23,550 nucleotides of DNA from a virus: the IMG/VR virus record IMGVR_UViG_3300032245_000866, positions 1 through 23,550 of that record; one strand, given 5' to 3'. The notes under the pieces were generated by a model. That model was not told the origin of the DNA, ran no database searches, and worked only from the letters and a program-made list of their open reading frames with translations. Positions within the stretch are counted from its first letter, which is position 1. Each line of letters begins with the position of its first letter. The position numbers and the translations under genes were made by a program. Shown in pieces: positions 7,742 to 14,958 of the stretch.

Positions 7742-8500
7742 TTAGCCACCCATGAATGGGCCGTAGCCCGTGTAACCGCCTGCGCCATACGCATACGGGC
7801 TGCCACCACCGCCGTACATATACGCGTTCGTCATGCCGCGCGTCAGCGCGTTTGACGCGCCGCCAATAGCTTGGTTCCATGCGTTCGCCGCGCCCATGTA
7901 GCTTGACGCCTGCGCGTTGCCTGCGTAACGCCCTGCTTCGCCGGCAGCGTTGGCGTAGTTCTGCGCCGCGCTGCCAAGCGTATTGGCCGAGGTCTGCCCT
8001 ACGCCGCCCAGACTTTGGAGCGGATTGAGGATGTTAGCGCGCTCGGTCTGGTAACGATTGAACGCGTTTTGGTACTCTTGCGAGGCCGCGTTTTGGCCGT
8101 AGTCAACGGTAGCTTTCAATGTGTTGCCTGACAGCAGACCGCCGCGTGCGGCAGCCGACGCGTCGAGCGCCTTCTGGCCTTCGCTCAGACGGAACGCATA
8201 GCCGGGATCGGCAACAAATTTATCGGCGCTGAACTGCTCGCCCATCGAGCCGTAGCCCTTGGCGGTCGTGTTGCCGCTCAAGCCCAGCAAATCAAGAAGA
8301 CGGTTCTGCGCGGTAAGGCCCGCCGCACGAAAAGGTTCCTGAAGCGCGACTTGCTTTTCGAATATCGCCTTCTGGAGCGCAATGTCGCTGTTCGCAGCTT
8401 GAACTTGCGCGTCAGCGGCTTTGCTGGCGGCATTCGACGCCATCATGCCGCCGATCAGCGACGCGCCTGCCCCGATGACAGCCCCTAAGATAAAAGCCAT
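7742..8500 (-). CDS. Putative DNA transfer/ejection protein (gp7-like position)
   Basis: The product has 252 aa. The N-terminus (residues 3-22, FILGAVIGAGASLIGGMMAS) is a hydrophobic Gly/Ala helix, followed by a long Ala/Gln-rich helix. The DPGYAFRLSEGQKALDASAA region continues into ARGGLLSG, a pattern conserved in podoviral proteins annotated as DNA transfer or internal virion proteins. The C-terminus is Gly/Tyr-rich low complexity. A good RBS (GAGGGAAG) precedes the ATG, which lies 16 bases inside the end of the cupin-like gene. As the first and smallest of the three putative ejection proteins it sits where P22 has gene 7. Confidence 0.75.
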   Translation of the reverse strand: MAFILGAVIGAGASLIGGMMASNAASKAADAQVQAANSDIALQKAIFEKQVALQEPFRAAGLTAQNRLLDLLGLSGNTTAKGYGSMGEQFSADKFVADPGYAFRLSEGQKALDASAAARGGLLSGNTLKATVDYGQNAASQEYQNAFNRYQTERANILNPLQSLGGVGQTSANTLGSAAQNYANAAGEAGRYAGNAQASSYMGAANAWNQAIGGASNALTRGMTNAYMYGGGGSPYAYGAGGYTGYGPFMGG

Positions 8501-8910
8501 ACTACTTCCCTCGCAAGCTGTTGCTTGTTGGCGGGCCCACCTTGCAACTCGGCAGCGGTGGACTCGGTTAGTTCTTCGACGATCTTATCAAGATCCGTTT
8601 CGTTTGTCGCGTGGATATTTGTCCACACGGAGTCTTCCAAAGCATAAATCGCGCGCTTGGTGCCTGGCGGCGCGATGATAGTCGCCGGAGCGACCAGATC
8701 GATTGGCCCGTCCTCGGACGCTATCCTTACATGGCCCTTGGACAGAATGCACATGTGGTTGGTTTTGTGCACTGCACCCGTCACAATTGCGCCTGCCGGC
8801 ATGAACATCTCGCGGGCGTAAACCCCGTCAGCAAAATGATGTTTGATCGGCAAAATTGCCGGATCATAGGCTTGCATCAAATGCTCGAGCTGTTCGACCT
8901 TTTCTCTCAT
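8485..8910 (-). CDS. Cupin-like protein in tail module
   Basis: The 141-aa protein has a helical N-terminus (MREKVEQLEHLMQ) and then a beta-rich region with degenerate cupin motifs: H48 and H52 followed by G59 for motif 1, and P81-P82-G83-T84 for motif 2, where the usual His is replaced (R86). Weak metal binding or a purely structural barrel is therefore more likely than an enzyme. It lacks its own RBS, and its ATG overlaps the 39-aa gene stop as ATGA. Similar small cupin-fold proteins occur in phage tail and ejection regions with unknown function. Confidence 0.75.
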   Translation of the reverse strand: MREKVEQLEHLMQAYDPAILPIKHHFADGVYAREMFMPAGAIVTGAVHKTNHMCILSKGHVRIASEDGPIDLVAPATIIAPPGTKRAIYALEDSVWTNIHATNETDLDKIVEELTESTAAELQGGPANKQQLAREVVWLLS

Positions 8911-9026
8911 GGCATAATGTCAATCTGGGCTTGGAGAACGGCGATCTGCGTTTGCACAACAATTAACCCCATAAAAGTCGTTGCCGGGGTTGTTTCGCCG
9001 GTTGTTCCGTTAAGGGTAATCGTCAT
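8907..9026 (-). CDS. 39-aa micro-protein with fiber N-terminal motif
   Basis: The short ORF reads MTITLNGTTGETTPATTFMG and then LIVVQTQIAVLQAQIDIMP. Its start overlaps the stop of the upstream fiber gene (ATGA) and its stop overlaps the cupin-gene start (ATGA), so it sits seamlessly in the operon. The LTLNGTTGE stretch is shared with the 230-aa fiber-like protein encoded at 10757-10065. The second half is hydrophobic and heptad-like (IAVLQAQI) and could trimerise. It may be a remnant of a fiber gene or a real mini-protein; the intact coupling favours the latter. Confidence 0.65.
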   Translation of the reverse strand: MTITLNGTTGETTPATTFMGLIVVQTQIAVLQAQIDIMP

Positions 9027-9799
9027 GCCCAAGTTCCTACGCTAGTGTTCGCGCCGGAAACGCCAATCGGGTAGATCATAAAATACGACCCCGCAGTTGT
9101 GGTATACGCACCGCCAGGGGCTGCGGAAAGAGTGTATTGCGGAATAAACGTGCCGCCAGCGTTAACCGACACCGTGCCTTTGTAAGTAATAATAAAAGTA
9201 TTGGTTGCAGACGTTGCGGCGGCCATTACAACAGTGGCCGATGCCGTGTTAAATGAACCCATATTTGATGCCGCGCCTGTTGGTAAGGCTGCTGTGGAAG
9301 TTACATAAACGGCTTCATATAAAATGTTATTTAAAGTGGCTGTGCCACCAAAACCATGAGACAGAGTGTGGGATGTTGTGCCAGCAGTTTTTGTTAAAGT
9401 AAAATTTACTTCAAAAGCATAAACTGTGCTTGCAGAAAGACTTACACCAACACCAAACACACTCTGTGCGCTTGTCGCATCTGCGCCAACAACGCCAGAA
9501 TTGAGACGAAAAAACTGCGCGCCAAGGATTACGCCGCGCTGTGTGCTTTGCGGTGTTCCGTAGAAAACCTTGCCGTCATACTCAACCGCGCCAGCAGTTG
9601 CTGATGTCAGATTAGTACCAGATGCAAATTTTAATGGTGCAACAGACGCAGTACCAGCAACAAGTCCACCAGTAAATGTGGTTGTACCGGTGACAGATAA
9701 ATTCTGCCCAAGAGCAACACCACCGCTTGTATCAAGCGTCATGTTTACCGTAGCGGATGACGGCTCTTGGATTTGAGTTGTTTTAAGAAGTGCTGGCAT
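9023..9799 (-). CDS. Tail fiber / receptor-binding-like protein, paralogue A
   Basis: I start it at the ATG at 9799 (GGGGAA upstream) rather than the in-frame TTG at 9805. The product has 258 aa, Thr-, Ser-, Ala- and Gly-rich, all-beta in character. The middle ([18 protein letters not shown], then [19 protein letters not shown]) is a segment common in phage fibers. The C-terminal block ([18 protein letters not shown], then IYPIG) is shared with the 339-aa neighbour. It is probably a virion surface fiber or decoration contacting the host; which receptor cannot be told. Confidence 0.78.
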   Translation of the reverse strand: MPALLKTTQIQEPSSATVNMTLDTSGGVALGQNLSVTGTTTFTGGLVAGTASVAPLKFASGTNLTSATAGAVEYDGKVFYGTPQSTQRGVILGAQFFRLNSGVVGADATSAQSVFGVGVSLSASTVYAFEVNFTLTKTAGTTSHTLSHGFGGTATLNNILYEAVYVTSTAALPTGAASNMGSFNTASATVVMAAATSATNTFIITYKGTVSVNAGGTFIPQYTLSAAPGGAYTTTAGSYFMIYPIGVSGANTSVGTWA

Positions 9800-9801
9800 G
9801 T

Positions 9802-10068
9802 TCAATTCCCCGGTTTGGGATATTTATCTTTTACGGATTGAACCAATGCTTTCCAGCCGTCATACCCGCCATGAAAAAGAATATCAAATTGATCCGCAAA
9901 AGACGGGTATTCCCTAGCTCGGTCATATTTATACTGATCAGGGTCAACCCAAGCATCCACAAGGGCCATGTCAAGTTCGACTTGATTACCGTCTTTATCA
10001 AAAGCTCCGGCGGTATCGTCCACCGATACAACTTGAGGATAAAGAGCATAGATTGCGTTATGGTTCAT
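9802..10068 (-). CDS. Putative tail fiber assembly / chaperone-type protein
   Basis: The product has 88 aa. Its start overlaps the preceding fiber-gene stop as ATGA. The N-terminus MNHNAIYALYPQVVSVDD and the C-terminal FADQFDILFHGGYDGWKALV plus VKDKYPKP form a pattern found in many small proteins that follow phage fiber genes and are often annotated as tail assembly or chaperone proteins. A direct fiber-folding role is inferred from the position between two fiber genes. Confidence 0.7.
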   Translation of the reverse strand: MNHNAIYALYPQVVSVDDTAGAFDKDGNQVELDMALVDAWVDPDQYKYDRAREYPSFADQFDILFHGGYDGWKALVQSVKDKYPKPGN

Positions 10069-10757
10069 GCTGCAACTTCCATGACTGTAATTGTTGATAC
10101 CGCGCCAAACGAAGTATCAGACTGCCTCTTATTAACCACCAAAGTGCCGCCACCAGACGTTGATCCTGTTACCTTATATGTGGTTGCAGATGTCGTTGCC
10201 GGAGAATCTAAAAAAAACATCGTTGGAGTTGCTGTTAATTCAGAATTTAAAGACCTTACAGCAACTGTTGATGTGTATGTAGGACCAGAGTCTGCAAGGG
10301 CAATGTTTGTAGAATTTCTAACAAGACGGAACATAATGTCTTGGCTAGTGTTTGTTCCGGTTGCGCCGATTGCAAATACCACAAAAATTTTACTTGTCGC
10401 AGATGAAGGTGTGATGGAAACTGAAAGACCAGTTATATCAACATAAGTTCCTGCTGTTGTTGCGGATGAGAAGGTATCTGTTTTTGTCGCGCTAACAACT
10501 TGAAGAATGGAGCCGGTAGGAAGCGTAAGAGCAGACCATGTGGGCGCTGTGCCTGCACCGGCAGATTTCAAATACTGACCGCTTGTGCCTTGAGTTGTTG
10601 GCGAAGGATGAATTTCCCAGTTAGTCCCATCATAGGTTTCTAACTGAGTTGTTGTCGTATTAAATCCCGTTTGACCGGCAGTAGGTGACGCGGGACGCCC
10701 CGCCGTTGTCCACGATGGGAAGACTTCGCCAGTTGTTCCATTCAGTGTTAATGGCAT
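10065..10757 (-). CDS. Tail fiber-like protein, 230 aa
   Basis: An AAGGTGA RBS precedes the ATG. The N-terminus carries LTLNGTTGEVFPSW, then a short fiber module (PTAGQTGFNTTTTQLETYDG and TNWE). A linker (TSGQYLKSAGAGTAPTWS) leads to a C-terminal beta domain beginning at LQVVSATKTDTFSS and running to the end (TVMEVAA), a domain common in environmental phage fibers. It probably forms a trimeric fiber. The LTLNGTTGE start is copied in the 39-aa gene at 9026-8907. Confidence 0.78.
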   Translation of the reverse strand: MPLTLNGTTGEVFPSWTTAGRPASPTAGQTGFNTTTTQLETYDGTNWEIHPSPTTQGTSGQYLKSAGAGTAPTWSALTLPTGSILQVVSATKTDTFSSATTAGTYVDITGLSVSITPSSATSKIFVVFAIGATGTNTSQDIMFRLVRNSTNIALADSGPTYTSTVAVRSLNSELTATPTMFFLDSPATTSATTYKVTGSTSGGGTLVVNKRQSDTSFGAVSTITVMEVAA

Positions 10758-10768
10758 GTCAGTTCACC

Positions 10769-11788
10769 TTACGCCCAAGCGCCTACGATATTATCAGAAC
10801 CTGATGCTCCAATAGGGTAAATTGAAAAACTTGAATTAGCGTTTACGCTATACGCACCACCGGGGGCAGCAGATAGTTGATACTGCGGGATGAATGTTCC
10901 ACCAGCGTTAATTGAAACGATACCATTTACCCTGAAATATCTTGCAATTGCCGCTGCGGTTGTTGCCGATGCTACTACTGTTGCAGATGCTTGCGTAATA
11001 GCCGTTCCTGTAACCGCCGTGTCAGTAAAATTAAAAGTTGATTGCGAACCTGTAGAAGCAGCAATAATTAGATAAGCAATGCTATTTACGGTTGCTGAAC
11101 CGCCAAACAGAGTACTAAGTGTATGTGATGTAGTTCCCGCAGATTTTGAAATTAGAAAGTCAGCTTCAAATCTATATACGGTTGATGATGATAAAGTCAC
11201 GCCATACATAGATTGAATAGTAGTGGAAGCGATGGTTTGGCTATTATTGACAGTGTAAGTTCCTGCACCGCCAGTACCTGTGCCAAGAGCAGTAATGTAT
11301 GTGCCAGCAGTTATGCCTTGTGCAGCTAGAAACTGACCAACCGAAAAAGTTCCAGTAACAGTGCCGCCAACGGTCAATGTCGTTCCAGAAATTGAAGATG
11401 CCGTTGAGTTCCCGTTTACAAAAAATGGTTGCACAACATTAGAACTTATACCAGCAGTTGTTGTCTCTCTGCGGAAATATTGCATCCCTGGAACAACGCC
11501 GCGCTGCGTTCCTTGCGGAGTAGCATAAAAAACTTTGCCATCATACTCAACCGTACCATCCAAAGCTGTTGTTAAGTTTGTGCCTGCGGTAAAATCAAGC
11601 GGCGCAACGCTTGCCGTGCCTGCGGCCAAAACAGCGCCTGTAAGCGTAGGTGTAGTAATAGCAGGGCTTGCGCTTATCATAAGCGTGCCGGTAGACGCAG
11701 GGAGCGTAAGCGTGTTGGTGCCTGCTACCGCCGGAGGCGATAGCGTGATTTGACCGGAGGTGGCCCCTGCAAGAGAAATATTGCCCAT
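10769..11788 (-). CDS. Tail fiber-like protein, paralogue B with inserted 59-aa module
   Basis: The 339-aa product is a paralogue of the 258-aa protein encoded at 9799-9023. Both share [36 protein letters not shown] ([10 protein letters not shown] in the other) and the C-terminal [17 protein letters not shown] block ending in GxWA. It differs by a 59-aa module between the two shared parts. The N-terminus ([20 protein letters not shown], then [12 protein letters not shown]) is a common fiber start. It is all-beta and likely surface-exposed. The DNA looks more AT-rich than the neighbouring 295-aa gene. Confidence 0.8.
   Translation of the reverse strand: MGNISLAGATSGQITLSPPAVAGTNTLTLPASTGTLMISASPAITTPTLTGAVLAAGTASVAPLDFTAGTNLTTALDGTVEYDGKVFYATPQGTQRGVVPGMQYFRRETTTAGISSNVVQPFFVNGNSTASSISGTTLTVGGTVTGTFSVGQFLAAQGITAGTYITALGTGTGGAGTYTVNNSQTIASTTIQSMYGVTLSSSTVYRFEADFLISKSAGTTSHTLSTLFGGSATVNSIAYLIIAASTGSQSTFNFTDTAVTGTAITQASATVVASATTAAAIARYFRVNGIVSINAGGTFIPQYQLSAAPGGAYSVNANSSFSIYPIGASGSDNIVGAWA
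11216..11392 (-). repeat. Shared 59-aa fiber module, copy 2
   Basis: Module from ISGTTLTV to ASTTI within the 339-aa fiber protein. It aligns without gaps to the copy at 12233-12057; I count 34 of 59 residues identical. Landmarks are [16 protein letters not shown] and SQT-ASTTI. It is absent from the paralogous 258-aa protein. Confidence 0.85.
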
Positions 11789-11789
11789 A

Positions 11790-12677
11790 TCAGATCACCG
11801 TCCAGCTTGAAGATGAAGGAATGGTCACGGTGGCCGAGCCAGAAATAGTGATGGGCCCGAACGTGCCCGCGTTTGTGGTCGCAGGGATTGAGTAGCTAGT
11901 CGTGACCGTTTGACCGTTGTTCCAGAAGATCGCGTCTGAGCCGCCGCCTGTCGCGCCGCCCGAGCCGCCAATCGAACCCCAACCCGTTGAACTGTAGCCC
12001 TCAAACGTGTTGGTCGTGGTGTTATAACGAAGCATACCGGCGACAGGCACGTCGGTGATGGTCGTGGAGGCCACCGTCTGCGATGTATCGACAATGTAAG
12101 TGCCGGTGCTACCCGTGCCGGTGCCAAGGCCCACAACGCGTGTGCCTGACGTGACGCCCGTGCCGGTAATCGTTGCGCCGACATACATCGTGCCTGTCGA
12201 CACAGCCGTTAGGGTAAGCGTCGTGCCGCTGATCGAACCGGTGCCGCTAAACGCGCCTGCGCGTTGGGCTGTCGTGCCAGAGGCGACCTTAATCTGGCCG
12301 GTGGCGCTCATGTAAATGTAGTTGGTTGCCGTCAGCGTGCCGGTCGTGATGTAATTTGTATCGATCGAAAACGGACTGCCGCCGCTGCTGATGCCTGAGA
12401 TGTTATCCCAAACCGCAAGCTGAACGGCTGCCGAGGTTTGCAAGACGAACTTATAACTCACGCCATCTGTCAGCCAGATTTCGTAAGGAACACGGCCTGC
12501 CGAGTCCAGAACGACCGGATTTGAGTTAGCTACCGCCCCACTATTAGTCGTGTAAGTGACGGCCGGTGTTGTTGTGCCGGCGGCGTATGTGTACAGCAAC
12601 CCGCCCGTCAGCGGGTTACCGCTGTTGTCGAGAAATTGCCATCCGGCACCGCCGAGGGGGGAAAGAGAGACTGCCAT
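11790..12677 (-). CDS. Tail fiber protein with virion-attachment-type N-terminus
   Basis: The product has 295 aa. The N-terminal ~95 residues ([20 protein letters not shown] onward, then [17 protein letters not shown] and YKFVLQTS) have the layout of podoviral head-binding domains, including that of the P22 tailspike: a GxxYxYxxGT start, NPVVLDxAGR centre and a final hydrophobic strand ending WDNISG. After a linker come the 59-aa module and a fiber segment ([20 protein letters not shown]). The short C-terminus ends in [21 protein letters not shown] infer that this is the fiber attached to the virion. RBS TAGGGTG; 27 bases separate it from the upstream gene. Confidence 0.82.
   Translation of the reverse strand: MAVSLSPLGGAGWQFLDNSGNPLTGGLLYTYAAGTTTPAVTYTTNSGAVANSNPVVLDSAGRVPYEIWLTDGVSYKFVLQTSAAVQLAVWDNISGISSGGSPFSIDTNYITTGTLTATNYIYMSATGQIKVASGTTAQRAGAFSGTGSISGTTLTLTAVSTGTMYVGATITGTGVTSGTRVVGLGTGTGSTGTYIVDTSQTVASTTITDVPVAGMLRYNTTTNTFEGYSSTGWGSIGGSGGATGGGSDAIFWNNGQTVTTSYSIPATTNAGTFGPITISGSATVTIPSSSSWTVI
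12057..12233 (-). repeat. Shared 59-aa fiber module, copy 1
   Basis: This copy lies in the 295-aa fiber protein, from ISGTTLTL to ASTTI, with [13 protein letters not shown] in the centre. It is the same length as the module in the next gene (11392-11216). Clean, ungapped correspondence suggests domain shuffling or duplication of a compact beta unit. Confidence 0.85.
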
Positions 12678-12704
12678 ACGCGCACCCTACATTGATTTTC
12701 AGAT

Positions 12705-13526
12705 TTAGACAATCTGATACGTTGCCGAGAAAGTATAAGTCGTAGCTGTGGTATTCGCCGCAACAAACGAAAACTCAAACGTGTCGTTAGCTACGTTTGC
12801 ATAGATAGCGCCTTGCGCCGTGCCGCCTGCCGTTGTGGTGGCAAACGTGCCGCCGGCTTGGCGTGTCGCGGCAAAATTGCTCGCTATCGGCAAAGACATA
12901 CGCAGATTGCAAGTACCCGCTGCGGTCGCGGTAATGGACACAGAACCGCTGACGGTGACGACTGTCAAAAGTTGCATATATTGGCAAATTGCTGCGGTGC
13001 TGGAGCTGATATTGGTCACATTGGACAGCGTGGGCGTGTAAGTGCCGGACGCAAAATTGCCTGTGATCTGGCTCGCCGCAATGGTAACGCCCGCTGGCAG
13101 CGCGCCTGAGTTGATTTGTGTGGTAGCAATCGCGATCGGTGTGCTGCTTGCAGACGTCAACCGGCCTTGCTGGTCGACCGTAAACGTGCCGACAGACGTG
13201 GCCGAGCCGTAAGAGCCTGTCGTGACCGCTGTGTCATTGAGCTTAATCGTAATGACGCCTGGCGCGTTGGTGATGCCGATCGCCGTGCCCGCAGTCAGCG
13301 TATTGAGCGCAAAATTGCCGGAGTAACCGATCAAAAGCTGACCGTTGGTGGGCAAGTTAGACTGTCCGGTGCCACCGTTGACGATAGGTGCAACGCCTGT
13401 GCCGCCGCCGATCTGCGTATTGACGTTGTTGAAATACCGAAACCACTCACGCGACATCAAGCCCGTTCGTTCTTCAACGATCGGCACCCGAGGCGCGGGG
13501 ATCTGAGTAATATTGGTATTAGCCAT
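12705..13526 (-). CDS. Tail fiber-like protein directly after the gp10-like gene
   Basis: I chose ATG at 13526 (MANTNITQIP) over an in-frame GTG at 13535; either overlaps the end of the gp10-like gene. The product has 273 aa. The N-terminus PAPRVPIVEERTGLMSREWF is a motif seen at the start of many phage structural proteins. The centre has the VNGGTGQ fiber repeat and several beta segments. The C-terminal half (SGTYTPTLSNVTNISSSTA, then TVVTVSGSVSI and SLPIASNF) is a recurrent fiber-tip domain. It occupies the place of the P22 tail needle gene 26, but no long coiled coil is seen, so I call it a fiber. Confidence 0.8.
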   Translation of the reverse strand: MANTNITQIPAPRVPIVEERTGLMSREWFRYFNNVNTQIGGGTGVAPIVNGGTGQSNLPTNGQLLIGYSGNFALNTLTAGTAIGITNAPGVITIKLNDTAVTTGSYGSATSVGTFTVDQQGRLTSASSTPIAIATTQINSGALPAGVTIAASQITGNFASGTYTPTLSNVTNISSSTAAICQYMQLLTVVTVSGSVSITATAAGTCNLRMSLPIASNFAATRQAGGTFATTTAGGTAQGAIYANVANDTFEFSFVAANTTATTYTFSATYQIV

Positions 13527-14958
13527 TTGTGCCACTCAGCAGAAGTTCAGCGCCGGTAATGGACACTTTGACAGGATCTGTGCCTGACACCTCATACACA
13601 CGGTCACGGAGCTTGATGGTCATGCCAAGCCGACGCCAGAAGGTACGCGTAGCGTAGACGCCTAGCGCGCCCATCGAAGCCCAATGCTCGTTTGACCATG
13701 TGTGGCCGCCATCGTCTGACCACCGGAGCATAACCTGTGGATTACTGCCTTGACCGGTGTTGAGGCCCACGCCTGTCTCGGCGTCGAGCTGGAGGCTGTG
13801 CTGTGCGGTGCGGGTTAAATTGTTGGTGCCCTGCGGAAGCGCGCGCCAAGAACGAAGCCATTTTTGCACTGCACCATCGTCATCATAGACGTTCAAATCG
13901 AACGCATAGATGCGTCCGTTTTCGTAATCGCCGACAATAACTTCGTGATTAAAATTCATCTGACAGTTGGAACGGTGACGCGTGAACGAGCCGTTGCTCC
14001 AGCCCGCACGCTCGTGCCAATTGTCAGTCGCAACGTCATAGACCCATGTCGTGCCGGCGGTCGGGAAGACAAGCACATAGAACGCGTGGCCGTCCTGTTG
14101 ATAAGTGTAGCCGATCGAGTCCGAGATGTCGCCATATTGCTGGATTTGCCACTCGACCGCATGGGTTGAAACGCGAACACCGGTGTAGCCGTTTGTGCGG
14201 TACACAATGCCTTCACCGCGCGCGTCAGCGCCAAGCCAAAAAACACCGTTGTCGAGCTTGGCAACCGAGTAAGGAGCCGCGCAACCAATTTCGTTATAGG
14301 CACCCTGAATGCGGGTCAGCGGGAAAGGTGTCGTGCCTGCGTCGTACCAAACTTCAACCGAGTTAGTACCAAACAACCATGCTTCGCGGTGGTCGACGAT
14401 AAGCGAAAGAAGCCCGTCGGGCGAACCTTCCGCGCTAGCAAAACCAAGCGGGTCAATAGACTGACCGTCTAAAAGTTGAGTTACCCACACTTTTTGCGAG
14501 TCTGGTTGGTTAAAGACAAAATAGCCGTCCAGATAGCCCACCGTCACCGCACCGGCAAAATCAGGGTCCGTGATGGCCCCGAATGCCAAGGTGTTCATGT
14601 TGTAGATATAGCCGTTAGGATCTGTGGCGATAAAGATTTGAATGCCGTTGTCGGCCATAGACACAGGGCCTGTGCCTGCAACGGTGCCGCGTAACGTGGC
14701 GGTGTAGTTTTGATCGATTTGATAGAATTCATTACCCGAGACAACATAAGCGTATGTGCCGTTTGGTTCGGGTGCCCACAGCCCACGGATCGGGCCGGTG
14801 CCAATCGTGGTAAGCCGACGCAAGCCTGGCGCGCGGTTCAAAAACCCTGCGGTTTTGCCGGCTACAGGTGTCGCTTCTGGGTACATATTGACCATGCGAT
14901 TGTCGGCAGCGTTGACGCTGCGGGCAACGTAGCTCTGGCCGAGAATAGGCGTTTGCAT
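13519..14958 (-). CDS. P22 gp10-like packaged-DNA stabilization / tail hub protein
   Basis: The product has 479 aa (P22 gp10 has about 472). I start it at the ATG at 14958, which shares a base with the previous stop (TGATG); an in-frame TTG one codon upstream is less likely. The N-terminus (NAADNRMVNMYPEATPVAGK) and the repeated beta segments (GLWAPEPNGTYAYVVSGNEF; VDHREAWLFGTNSVEVWYDA) are typical of this family, which forms the hub between the portal ring and the distal tail and keeps packaged DNA from leaking. Gene order coat - gp4-like - gp10-like is the same as in P22. Confidence 0.88.
   Translation of the reverse strand: MQTPILGQSYVARSVNAADNRMVNMYPEATPVAGKTAGFLNRAPGLRRLTTIGTGPIRGLWAPEPNGTYAYVVSGNEFYQIDQNYTATLRGTVAGTGPVSMADNGIQIFIATDPNGYIYNMNTLAFGAITDPDFAGAVTVGYLDGYFVFNQPDSQKVWVTQLLDGQSIDPLGFASAEGSPDGLLSLIVDHREAWLFGTNSVEVWYDAGTTPFPLTRIQGAYNEIGCAAPYSVAKLDNGVFWLGADARGEGIVYRTNGYTGVRVSTHAVEWQIQQYGDISDSIGYTYQQDGHAFYVLVFPTAGTTWVYDVATDNWHERAGWSNGSFTRHRSNCQMNFNHEVIVGDYENGRIYAFDLNVYDDDGAVQKWLRSWRALPQGTNNLTRTAQHSLQLDAETGVGLNTGQGSNPQVMLRWSDDGGHTWSNEHWASMGALGVYATRTFWRRLGMTIKLRDRVYEVSGTDPVKVSITGAELLLSGTNG

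Noticed and set aside
9790-10446. 218-aa plus-strand ORF opposite fiber genes
   Set aside because: Thr/Val-rich composition is the mirror of the fiber coding sequence on the other strand; no independent start signal.
9023-13526. Diversity-generating retroelement targeting the fiber genes
   Set aside because: No reverse transcriptase is present, and differences between the paralogous C-termini are spread evenly rather than confined to adenine positions.
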